Shown here piece by piece: positions 9,787 through 20,059 of a stretch of DNA of 64,000 nucleotides. Below the pieces are notes generated by a model that did no database searches, was not told where the DNA came from, and saw nothing but the letters and a program-made list of their open reading frames with translations. The position numbers and the translations under genes were made by a program. Source of the DNA: Paraphoma chrysanthemicola (Eukaryota > Ascomycota > Dothideomycetes > Pleosporales > Phaeosphaeriaceae); assembly GCA_020744225.1 (NCBI GenBank), contig JAGMWG010000004.1, positions 1,426,001 to 1,490,000 of the forward strand, written 5' to 3'. The stretch's first letter is position 1. The number at the start of each line of letters is the position of its first letter.

Positions 9787-12705
9787 TTAGCCCTGCCACT
9801 TCGTCCTCCGCTGTCGGAAGAAGCCAACCATGCCAATAGGCAGAAGCCCGTGATCCACGACAGTCATGCCTCCAAATTTCTGAACCATCTCCGGCCCGTA
9901 CATCTGAGCAACCCATTTCCAGTATGGATCCATTGAGCCCCACTTCGCAACGATGCCGCGTAGGTTGCTCTGGCCTTGTAGCTGATCAAGCGCTTGCCGG
10001 ACTTGCACGCTTATGTCGATTGGTTGCTGAGTCGGGCGTTCGAGCAATTGCTGATAAGTAGACACCAATTTGGCTTTGCCCGCGGCGAAATAGACTTCAC
10101 GATAGCGTACAAATTCCTCCATACTGATAAATGTACTGGGATCGCGCGGCCTCCAGTTTGGATCCTCCATATTGTGGCGCTGGTTCTTGATGTCGCCGCG
10201 ATCGAAGATGCCCTTTGCTCGTAAGTAGTCGTCCTTCTCGACTTCTTCAAAGTCGCGGATGAGCTCGTATGGATTCTCCTTGACGGATTCGCGGATCTGC
10301 AGTAGATCAACGAAAGGCGATTTGAGATCAAGCCCACCCAGTTCGACAGGGAAGAAAAGGAAACCGTCAGGAACGTCGGAAACATTGAAACGATCCTCAA
10401 TCATCTTCTTGAGATGATGGACGACGTTGCCGCCATGGAAGATGCTTTCTTGGATGCGTCGATGCGTCGCTAACATTTTGTCGACATGCTCGCGTCCAAA
10501 GCAGTTGCTGGCTTTGCCGAAGTTCGAGCTGAAAAACGTGGCGGCATACGAGTTCCAGGCTTGGACCCAGTCTATCACGCTCTTGGACTTGCCCTGCAAC
10601 TGCTTGCGAAGCTCTTCCACCTGGCTGTCCACCATCTTTTGATCTATCTCAAAGCGGCCATTGGAGGGGTCCAAGTACAGGAAGCCCCAGCGAATTTCGC
10701 CGTCGGGAAGGCGGTTGTCGGTTTTCAAATTGCCACCTGGTGAGATACGCACGCTTCCGGTCTTGTTCTCATCCAGCTCAACTCCCATGATATCTGTGAA
10801 TTGGACAATGCTCCCCCAGGCTTTTACGCATTTCTCGTAGTCTTTGTTCCAGAACCAGACATCGTCGTACAACCGGTGTAGCAGCGCACCGTCAGCAGCT
10901 TGATTGACGGCGAAATCCATGCAGAATAGCACAGTCTCTCCAAATACATCGCTCAGAACCTGAGATCCGGGGGTGCCACGACGACGGAGACGTGGCTCCG
11001 CGGATGGCCCATCTTCGATGAACTTCAATGGGGCCTGGAGGAACTTCTGGAAGAAGGCTCTCCACTTGTCCGATACTCCGAAGAACTCCATGATTGCTAG
11101 CACCGTCTGATGAGGTAGAAGTGGGTTCCACGATTCGAAGACGGTCCGAAAGCAGGTCAGACCCCCATTCAGACGTGTGTTGACAATGATTTCGGTGGCA
11201 AGGATGTGCAGCAATTTCTGTTTTGCTTCCATAGGCCTCTTGGACCCCCGGCCATCATTTTCATCATCGTCCCCATCTTCTTCTTCCCTATCACGATCCA
11301 CTGCACGCTCTGCGTGAGGGAAGCTCCATGACTGTGTAGCTCTTTGCGCTTGCTGCATTGCGGGTGGCCGACCACCAGTTGATTTCCTTGCCGTCTGTTT
11401 GGTCCTGCCTCCTCGGAACTGTGGAGGAGCTTGCATAGCAGCAGATGGTGCCATCATCTTCCTCTTCTTGATCTGTTGGACATGCTCTCCATATTCCGCT
11501 TCCTCTTCTCCCTCCTCTTCCTCGACCTGCTGAGTCTCGTAATCAAGAAGTTGGTTTGCAAAGTAGTGCTCTTGGTGTGTGTTATCCCGTTCATCTTCCA
11601 ACGTTTGCCCATATGTCTGGATCCATTGGCTTCCTAAGAACCAGTGGCGTGACAAGCGATCGTCTTTCGGCACCATAGTGCGGCCCTGATTCCATGCCTC
11701 CCCCTCGCGCATAGTCATGAAAGCTTCCTTAAAGAACACAGACCATTCAACGCCGATATAGTGGAGGAAGATGGCCTGAAGGACGTCCTGGTCCATATGA
11801 ATGGAGAAGCTCCCGTTGATCTTCTTCCGCTGTTCGAGCGGCACATGATCGCCCCAGCTCCAGCGGTCTAGGGCTGCCAGGCGCATGGACAACACATCTC
11901 CTATCTCCGACAGAATGACGTCGTTGCTGAGAAAGTCCTTGAGAACCTCCCTCTTTTCGTTCGGCAAGAGATCTGAAGCTTGTAGGCCTTTGATGACCCA
12001 TCGCAGCGTGCGGACGTCAAATTGTCCAGGGCTCGAGAGACTCTGCTCGAAAGTCTCCACCCTCTCGCGAAGGCTTCTAATGGCGTGTGATGCCGACTTC
12101 TTGGCCGTGAACAATCCGTCCATATATGCTTTCAAAGCATCCACATCTATGGTAGCAGGTTCGAAGACGCTTTTCTCCCACTCCGTTCTGGCAGCAAGCT
12201 TCTTGGCGCCAGGCAACTCTTCAAAGCTCTCAGCCATTTCAATGTCGCCATCTGCCGAAGCAGTCTTTTCTGATGAGAGCCATTCAGTCACGAGCTTTCC
12301 ATACAAATCAGCGTACTGGAATTTGCTCGCCTGGACAGACAGATACTGGAGTAAAGTCCTCTCCCAGCCTTGAAGAACCTTGGGTGATACTGATGGGTCG
12401 AATCTGGCCTGTTCAATGAAGCGGTCAACATTCTTCAAGTCGGTTTCGAGTCGAGCATTGCCTCCACCACTAATCACAGGACCCATTCGGCCGTCAGCAG
12501 TCTTTCTGCCGGTCTTCACACCTAGACATGATTTTGATCCGTCCGTCAGGAGTATGAGACGCTTAAGTGGGTCTTGCTCGGCCTCAAGTGAAGTCAGCAG
12601 CGCGGCGTAACCGCTGTCGAATGCCGTTCGCTGCTGGGCAAGCTCCTGGAGCTTGGTTGTGGTGATGGTCTGGAGTGTCTCGGAGAACACACTACCAGAC
12701 GCCAT
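9787..12705 (-). CDS. rvt: RVT: reverse-transcriptase-related cellular protein (rvt gene)
   Basis: An intronless 972-aa protein. I chose the ATG at 12705 (MASGSVFSETLQTITTTKL...) over an in-frame ATG 24 codons upstream, because the family-like N-terminus begins here. It matches the fungal rvt genes, single-copy domesticated reverse-transcriptase-related genes lacking mobile-element features. RT-like landmarks: a thumb/finger-type helix (LPHQTVLAIMEFFGVSDKW, about 520-540), motif-B-like RRRGTPGSQVLSD (about 572-584), the YDD box (residues 613-615), motif-D-like MGVELDENKTGS, and motif-E-like RWGFLYLD. The expected motif-A aspartate is not visible. The family C-terminal region follows (SVIDWVQAWNSY, CFGREHVDKM, DGFLFFPVELGGLDL). 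A charged low-complexity insert (about 400-500) contains RTKQTARKSTGG, identical to histone H3 residues 2-13, and an acidic run. Neurospora RVT is reported to polymerise nucleotides; the cellular role is unclear. Confidence 0.87.
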   Translation of the reverse strand: MASGSVFSETLQTITTTKLQELAQQRTAFDSGYAALLTSLEAEQDPLKRLILLTDGSKSCLGVKTGRKTADGRMGPVISGGGNARLETDLKNVDRFIEQARFDPSVSPKVLQGWERTLLQYLSVQASKFQYADLYGKLVTEWLSSEKTASADGDIEMAESFEELPGAKKLAARTEWEKSVFEPATIDVDALKAYMDGLFTAKKSASHAIRSLRERVETFEQSLSSPGQFDVRTLRWVIKGLQASDLLPNEKREVLKDFLSNDVILSEIGDVLSMRLAALDRWSWGDHVPLEQRKKINGSFSIHMDQDVLQAIFLHYIGVEWSVFFKEAFMTMREGEAWNQGRTMVPKDDRLSRHWFLGSQWIQTYGQTLEDERDNTHQEHYFANQLLDYETQQVEEEEGEEEAEYGEHVQQIKKRKMMAPSAAMQAPPQFRGGRTKQTARKSTGGRPPAMQQAQRATQSWSFPHAERAVDRDREEEDGDDDENDGRGSKRPMEAKQKLLHILATEIIVNTRLNGGLTCFRTVFESWNPLLPHQTVLAIMEFFGVSDKWRAFFQKFLQAPLKFIEDGPSAEPRLRRRGTPGSQVLSDVFGETVLFCMDFAVNQAADGALLHRLYDDVWFWNKDYEKCVKAWGSIVQFTDIMGVELDENKTGSVRISPGGNLKTDNRLPDGEIRWGFLYLDPSNGRFEIDQKMVDSQVEELRKQLQGKSKSVIDWVQAWNSYAATFFSSNFGKASNCFGREHVDKMLATHRRIQESIFHGGNVVHHLKKMIEDRFNVSDVPDGFLFFPVELGGLDLKSPFVDLLQIRESVKENPYELIRDFEEVEKDDYLRAKGIFDRGDIKNQRHNMEDPNWRPRDPSTFISMEEFVRYREVYFAAGKAKLVSTYQQLLERPTQQPIDISVQVRQALDQLQGQSNLRGIVAKWGSMDPYWKWVAQMYGPEMVQKFGGMTVVDHGLLPIGMVGFFRQRRTKWQG

Positions 12706-13392
12706 GATGAAAGAATTATTGTTGTGTTGAGATGGCCTGTTCAGCTGTATGTTCTCGTGGTGCGGCAAGAAGAGCAACTAAGGCAAAAGTCTTAGAGTAG
12801 ACGAATGCGGGGATGAGAGTATCCTACTACGCGAAAGTCGGGGCGTTATAAGTTCCTAGAGCGGTGTTTGCACACTAATAGGCAACAGGGTCTTGGCATG
12901 CGCGGTGCCGCGTGAAAGTGCAAAATAGGCATTCTACGGTAGTACGTTCTGCATCGTTTACATTGACGTCACTTACAGCTCATGACTCATAAGCTGTGCA
13001 ATAAAGTTCTGCGCTTGGGAAGGGCATTATTGACAAAGTGGTTTTCTCACCGGTAGGAGGAAGTGCTTCAAGATGACCTGGGTGTGCATGGAAAACACCA
13101 CAGACAACTTCATAATATGGCAAAAGACATCGGGAAAAGAAAAGAGGTAGATTCAGACGGCGGTGCTGTTTCATTGGCGTCATCGCTAAAAAGCAGTGCA
13201 TATTCTGTTGTTTTCCTGCGAGTGTGGCGCATTGCAAGGAGGCGGTGCATTATCGATAGTGCACGTGCCACCACACTTGTCCATTTGCGGGGCTGTCCCA
13301 AACAGTCGTGCTTTCTCTGCTCGGATATCTTCTATCCAAACGCCGTCGCCAAAGTCTGTCTTGCTTCATCGGCAACCCACTCGACGATATAA
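12706..13392. other. Intergenic region, no gene seen
   Basis: It contains the promoter side of the rvt gene and the downstream flank of the hydrolase gene, both on the minus strand. Short open frames on both strands have no recognisable features. Confidence 0.55.
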
Positions 13393-14804
13393 TTACTTGA
13401 GCAAACTCTGGTATACGCCCCGTTGAAATTGTTCATGGAGCGCCAATATGCTCGGACTCATTGGCGGAATGACCTGACAGAAAGCCGTGCCGCAGATGCC
13501 GGCCTTCAGATCGAGAAACTGATGAGACATGTTAGCGTTAGATAAACAAACTCAACGAGGGGCTTTACCCATGTCATGCTCGGAACCCCACCCCACATGA
13601 TAGTCCACTCGCTGAAACGGCCTTCTTGGGCCTTCTCATTGACCAGCCCAGCCAAGCTCCATTGCTTTGGGTCCTCGGTCGGTAATCCCAAGCCCAAGAA
13701 CTGTGTGTGCAGCGGAGAAGCCTTGATATTGTCATTCAACGCTTTCTTGCATCGTTCATCGAGCTGTGGCTTGAAAAGCTCGGTGAATGAGTCGTCACGC
13801 AGAAGCTTCGGATCCCGTCTCAAAACGGCTTGGAGGAAGGTAAAGTATGCCTCGGCGCTACCGAACCCACCTGCACCTCCAAGGCAATCAGTGGCGGCGA
13901 AGAGGATGTCGAAGTCAGGAGCATCGACTGCCGGGCCCTCGCCCGTTTCGCTTAGGGTGCTGATCGTGGCTCTGCGGTCCGACATGTGAGGCTTCTGATT
14001 TGGATAGAAGGTGAGGTCGTTGATGCCTAGAGGATCCCAGATGTTTTCCCGCATGAACGCATCGAGCGTCTTGCCAGACACTTTTTCTATAAGCTTGCCA
14101 GCCTGCCATACACACAGGAGATCAGTGGGATGCTCGACACTGGGAAAGCTTTTCTCACCCAATCTGTGCCGTGGCTATATCTCCAAGATGTCCCTGGCTC
14201 GTACACGAGCGGGACAGTGGATTTCTCCTCGACTGTAGGTCCAGACCACGGCCCCTCCCCGCGACTTGCTCGCCACTTCATAATCGTTGGGCTCATCCAA
14301 TCGTATTCATGGCCGTTGGTATGGCAGAGCAACATTCTAGGATGGATTAGAACGGCGCGTCCAGATAGGTCCAAATGATGAGTTCACCTTAGCGAGATCG
14401 GCGTTTCATGCGGCACGGTGATTGCCTCATTCTTCTCATCATCGAAGCCGGTGAGGATACCAAACTTCCCAATACTAGGCAGATACCTCGAAACGTCTTC
14501 GTCAAGGGTGACCAATCCAGCTTCAACGCATTGCAGCGCCGCAACCGCCGTCATGAGCTTTGTCATCGATGCAAGTGAGCATATCGTGTCCAGCTGGAAT
14601 GGTAGCGTGGAGCCTTCCTTCAGCGACGCCACGCCTTTTGCATCAGAGTATAGTATCTCGCCTTACACGTTCTGTCAGCATTTCCTGGAAAATTGTAATG
14701 CTCCTCTTCTGTCACACACCATCTTTGTTGCCTGCTATCAGAGCATATCCGGGCAAGATACGATCCTCCCTGGCCTTCTCGTAGAGTGTCTGAAAATCCG
14801 ACAT
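13393..14804 (-). CDS. Beta-lactamase-fold serine hydrolase / acyltransferase (LovD-like)
   Basis: Five exons on the minus strand: 14804-14720, 14661-14388, 14336-14159, 14102-13569 and 13518-13393 (introns 58, 51, 56 and 50 nt). They sum to 399 codons (398 aa), and each junction restores family sequence such as ISLRMLLCHTNGH and YSHGTDWAGKLIEKVSGKTL. This is the class-C beta-lactamase/transpeptidase-like family (PF00144 type), which in fungi includes esterases and LovD-like acyltransferases. The SxxK catalytic pair is in CSLASMTKLM (exon 2), the tyrosine motif is YSHG (exon 3), and the late conserved region is in the last exon. No signal peptide is seen (MSDFQTLYEKAREDRILPGYALIAG). No polyketide genes lie nearby, so a lovastatin-type role is not implied. 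Substrate unknown. Confidence 0.9.
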
Positions 14805-15954
14805 TGTTTGTTGTTGATGCTTTCAGACTGTACGTAGTGGGTCTATTGATGATAGCGCTTGACTATCACGAGCTGCAAAGGTTGATGATTGGTTCCGGAT
14901 CGGCCTTGCAAGTACTACAAAATGTTACAAAAGGTAGAACGACTGAGGAATGAATTCGAGGTAACACGACAATCAGACAAAGTATTTATCTGCTTAATAG
15001 CCAGATACACGTAAGATCTCAGACTGAAGCGATGTGCCTCGTTCCTCAATGACCCGACTGTTGGGCCTAAGCCTAAAATGGACCTGATCAAGTCGAACGC
15101 GGAAACAATTCAACCTGCACGCTTCAGCCGCGCAAGGTATCCTCAGCTTGCTGCCAGTAGCGCTCGTGTGAACTACCCAATCAATAGCCGTCATGCACAA
15201 AAGGATTATTGCTAGCATGCTCCTTGTGTGCCGCGGTTCTGACAGACCCCTGGTTAGCTGCAAGTAAGCCAACGCCTTGGTACTCAGAAGGAGCTACCCG
15301 GAACGACGTGATGGCTTTGATCTGTGGGACTTGGTTAGAAATTGTGGATCCCTCGTAAGTCTTATGAGGATGTTGGTATCTACGCTGTGCTATTTGGCGG
15401 AAAAGCGCTTATTCTTCAGCTCGTTTTGCAACGAATCCTGGCGCCACGGCTAAGCAGCGCTACTTCGAATGGATTGAATAAGCCAACGGAGAAACTGAAC
15501 TCGTATTGTCTTCTAGACACACAAAATAGTACTTTCGAGAACTGAAGGAATTGCATATGGAGGATGTCGCTGAGTAGAAAGACTTCTATCGGGCTTTGCG
15601 AGGCTGCGCAGTCTGGCCCGCTTTCCGTGACTTCATTAGCACAACGACTTCAGATAGGACAAGATTGAGAGATAATGCGATTCGCTTTCGAACAAATAAT
15701 ACAGGTCCAAGCCAGAAGATAAACCGTCAACAAAGGAAAAGTGTTATGATGCAAAACAAAAGGAAAAAACCATGCGCCGAAGGTCCTCCCAATTCATGCA
15801 AGAAAATGAAACATGACTTCTGTTGTAGAAACGCCGCGCGTACCTGTAATCCATGCATCCAAATCGTCAAAGGACTTCAACATCTAATCTATTAAAAAAA
15901 GAGGGAACGGAACTTGAGCAAGTTTTGCGAGCTGAGAAACGTGCCCAAGATAGC
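14805..15954. other. Intergenic region, no gene seen
   Basis: Between the start of the hydrolase gene and the stop of the PHD gene. It includes an A-rich stretch (about 15700-15910). No open frame has recognisable coding features. Confidence 0.55.
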
Positions 15955-18668
15955 TCAATGACCTCCACCATATCCGTTTTGGCCCACAGATGTGGGAGCG
16001 AAAGACGGCTGACGGTTTTCCGGCTTCGGGCTCATTTTCTTGACCGGGGGCGACATGATCTGGGGTTTGTGTTGCGGACTCAGGGCCTGCGTTGGGGGAA
16101 AGACTGGTGTCTCACTCATCTCATGACTTGATGTTGGCCGTATGCCATCATGTTTCGAGGGTGCGGGAATAGGGTCTGGTAAAACCTGTGCCGGCATTTG
16201 CGATGGCGAAGGCGCAATTCGTACCGGTGCAGGCGCTGGCGATGACATATGTGGTGGCAAAGGAGCTGGAGAGCTGTGTTTCGTTGGCGAGAAGGATGGC
16301 TGCGGCCGATGGGCGGAGCTAGGCGGAAAGGATGAATGCGGACTATTAAAGTTGTAGTGTGTCGGTAGGCCGTTTGATGGTCGCGGTGAGTTTGCGGGCG
16401 AGTGCTTGACTGGTGAGCCAGCGAGCCCTGCGGCTGAAACTGGACGGCTGAAGCTCTGGGAATATAGCGGTGGAGCTTGTTGGGATGAATTGAAAGGATT
16501 CGAAAGACCGAAAGAGCTGCCATTTTGCTGTGGGCGTGGTGAATGTTGGCTCTTCGATGGGCTAGAAGGTGCTTGTGGTAGGTTGAATGGTGGAGGTGAT
16601 GATGGAGGGCCATTAAGCCTCGAAAGACCTCCTGAAGGCTGGCCAGACGAGATCGGTCTAGGCCGCACGGGTGATGAGCTGCCATTTGCACCATTGTATG
16701 GCGATCCGTAGGCGGCTTCGGATCGATGAATACCGGGTGGGCCCAGTGCTTGACCGCGAGGCGATAGACTTGGTCCATCAATCCATGGCTGTTGCATGGG
16801 CTGGACGGGCTGTGGGTACATCCGTGCAACATGCGCTTGTGGTGCCTGTATTTGAGCCGACTCCAAGGTTGTTGTGGGTGTCGGCTGCTGTACGCCGTTG
16901 ACACCACGCTCAGCTTGGGAGGCAGGCGAAGCAGATGTGAGTCTCAGCTTCAGTGGCGGAAGCTTGGGCTGGTTTGATTCTTCCTCTTTACGCTTGCATG
17001 TGCCACAAACGAACTGGAAGTTTGGGTTGTCCACCTGATCCTCTGTGATACCATGGCATTTGACATGTTGCCAAACACTGCACTTTTCGCACGATATTTG
17101 TGGTGTGTTGTCGTTCTGTGTCAATTAGCCGCGTCAAAGTTTGGTAGAGGAAGAATACTAACAAGATTAGAACCATAGGTGCCACACTTCTCGCAGTCGA
17201 AGAACCAGTCCTCTTCCTCGTTCAGTCGCTTCAAATCGATTTCGTGTTGCTTCATCATGGCTTTGAGATGCCGCTCCGAGAGTCGAGCAGCGTTGGTAGC
17301 GAGCTTCTGTTCATTCTCTTTGAGTTTGCGCAATTCGTCTTCTTTGAGAATTTTCGCAGTCTCACGCTCCCGAAGTCGCTGTTCACGCGTCATCCGGCGA
17401 GAGTCGTGCGCTTCTTCGAGCTTCTTCTGCTTATCCTGCTCAGCCTTTGCCATGGCCAGCTCTGCTTCCCTTCTGCGTTGCTCGGCCTCGATCTCCTCCT
17501 GCTCTTTCTGCTTCTCGAGCCTGGATGAAATGCGGGACGAACGCTTCGCCATTGCCAGTTTCTGCATGTTCTCCAATTCCCTCATCTTGCGAGCTTGTTT
17601 CTTTGCCTGTTCCTCTGCCAAACCTTCCATTACCGGCATGACTTCCTCCTCCAGGCGCTTGTAAAGTATCTTTTCGTTCGGGTCACGGCTCTTCCGGATG
17701 GCGCTCATGTATTCTTGGTAGTCCTCGAGCGTTACACAGACGCATTCCCACTTCATGCCGCCGAAGCCATCGTCTTCCACCTCGTCTGGCTGCTGCACTG
17801 CAGGCGCGTCCTCTTCCTCAGCCAGGTCCTCCGGCTCAGGTGTCGAAACCTTTTGCCGCTTGCTGGCTCGCGTGCCTCTTGCTTTCTTCGATTTGGGCTT
17901 GGCTTTCGCCTTTTTGGGCTCAGGAGGGGGTGGCGGGTCCGTCCGGCGATACATGCGGTTGTCGTCGAGAACGAACAGTACGCGATCCTCCGAGTCCCAG
18001 CCAGTAGGTTCGATGCGCTACGGAAGGATTAGCATTTGTCGTGCAACTTTATGCGAGCCACCTACCCATAATGTCTGTTCACTGTCTGTGGCCGAAAGCC
18101 TCTCTCGTATTGAGTTGGGATTGTTCAGCGTCCATGTTGATAGCTGCTGTAGGACACGGATCTTGGTGAAGATGTCAAAGTCGTTAAATTTGTTGGGCTC
18201 CTCCTCGATGCCAAAGGGGTTGCGATTCGGGGCTTTCGCGACATACTGACGGCGCGTGTACTCGTCGAATATGTCCAGTCTGTCTCTCATCAGCGCGTGT
18301 ATTAGAGGCGGAATGTCCTGACCTACGTCAAGCCCTTGTGCGACGAGACGTGCTTCAACAGCGCCAGGCCGATTTGTGCGAGCTTCTCCGAGGCTTGCGG
18401 CTTGAGACACTCGCTCTCCAACTCCTGAACACATGTAAGCCTGTGTACCATCCTAATCGCGCTCAGCGCATCCACCGTGACGCTGGGCGCAAGCCATACG
18501 CACCTCGATGTCAAAGTCGCGGTCGATTTTGATCGCCTCGCCGAAGAGGCTGATGTATTGCGCCAGGTTGGCAAATTGCCACATGTTGCGCACTCGCTGA
18601 AGCGTGCTGGGCTCCTCGGCGGGCTCCTCGACCTCCATCTCGTCGCGGGCGCGTTTTCGAGCCGGCAT
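15955..18668 (-). CDS. DDT/WHIM-like PHD-finger chromatin protein
   Basis: Five exons on the minus strand: 18668-18504, 18424-18327, 18279-18066, 18017-17163 and 17115-15955 (introns 79, 47, 48 and 47 nt), giving 830 aa. The N-terminus (RVRNMWQFANLAQYISLFGEAI) looks like a DDT-type helical domain. KFNDFDIFTKIRVLQQLSTW and GWDSEDRVLFVLDDNRMYRR resemble the WHIM motifs of ISWI-associated subunits. A basic/acidic linker and a long charged coiled coil (about 255-420) follow. The PHD finger is completed across the last intron: FDCEKCGTYGSNL then SCEKCSVWQHVKCHGI and FVCGTC (Cys4-His-Cys3). The last 330 residues are Pro/Ser/Gln-rich and disordered. By analogy with yeast Ioc-type subunits it probably works with a nucleosome remodeller as a histone-tail reader, but partner and mark are inference. 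Confidence 0.85.
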
Positions 18669-20059
18669 GCTGAAGGGGCGTGCCTGAAGCGACGCGTCTA
18701 GGCAGCGGTCGGCGTTTCGTGGGGACGATACGAGAGTGTTGTGCACTGCTGTGAATGTCGAAAAGGATACGGAAGACGACGGCGTCGCAGCTGGGCAGTG
18801 ATGGGGATGGTGAGGGTGAATGTGGGTCTCACGATGATGAGGGCACGAAAGCGCGTCTGGCGTCGCCAAATTGCGGCCGGGAGTCCGAAAGCGGTAAAGC
18901 GTATCGTGCTAGGGATCTGACCTGAAAGTAGCCGACGACGCAATATATTTCTGAATGCCTTGCTGTGCTCTTGGGATGATATACAGATGCTGTTGTCGCG
19001 TAGAGACAAATCTCACAGCCATATGAGTTTTCTAGTTTGTAGCAACCATGCGGTGCTTGTGGTTGTCTCGGTGCGCGATTGCCCTTACGTCAGAGACGGA
19101 GAGATTGTCACAAGTGTTCCAAAGACATTGGACCATCTCGCATCAATCACAATGGGAAGCGCTACGGCGCAAGTCCGCAAAAAGGCTGACTGAACAAAGA
19201 GGGGCCAGTTGACAGCACCTAGCCAGACACAGCGGCTGCCTGGAATCATCCCAGAGTCTGCACTACAACTTTTATAATGCATCGAGGGCCTCCAGGGTAC
19301 TACATTAGGGTTGCATTTGCTACTCTAGCAGCAGTCGCATCTATCTGCGCGGCGTGTAAAAGAAGTCGCGGATAAGGCAGAGCTGCTGTCCTACGGGAGC
19401 TGCATGGATGCATTCAAAACACTGCGCCACTGGCGACGAGATGCGGTACGGAAGGGGATCGGCTCTTCTCCTAGGGCTGACTGATGTGGCTGACGCGACG
19501 ACTGACAGGGGCAAGCCCGCGTTGCCGGCGCAGCTGTTTCGAGATTGGTGTTGGGGGTTCAGCTGCGCTAAGGAGCCAAAATGTCGCGAGTGCAAGCTGA
19601 GGTCGAGAAAATGTGCTGCGATATGCCCAAGAATCTTGCCCATCGGGGCATTCTGTATGTCCTGTTTCGTGTGTACGATGTGATCGTCAGAGGCACAACG
19701 GCGAACTAAAAATACCGGCGTTGAGCCCCTGCGCATCTAAGCTGCAAAGACGGCTAGGCGAACCGAACCCTGGCTTGCTGATCCATGCAACTGCAGCGGT
19801 GGACATGTTCACCTCCGTGCACACACTCCGCCATCTCATCCCGCATCCTTTGAACACGAACCTCCTCGCAATCCCGCAAAACCCCTCGCACCGTCGCACA
19901 CGAATTCCGCCCTCACCACCACCTCCACCACGACTCCCCGCGCTCCTTCACCCAATCCCCTCCGATACCACCTTCATGGTCGCGCGATAGCGTGTTGCGA
20001 GCTGAGCAGCAGCGGCCAGATGCCGAATTGAGCACAACACACCCGGCCAGGACGCTCCA
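18669..20059. other. Shared upstream region of the PHD gene and cch1
   Basis: A divergent 1.4-kb intergenic region. The 19850-19980 part is strongly pyrimidine-rich on the plus strand and probably forms the cch1 leader. No gene is supported. Confidence 0.5.

Noticed and set aside
9787..12705. Retrotransposon at the rvt gene
   Set aside because: No integrase, RNase H, gag, LTRs or target duplications; the protein matches the domesticated rvt layout.
16116..16907. 263-aa frame overlapping the PHD gene
   Set aside because: Same-strand shadow frame of the Pro/Ser-rich tail.
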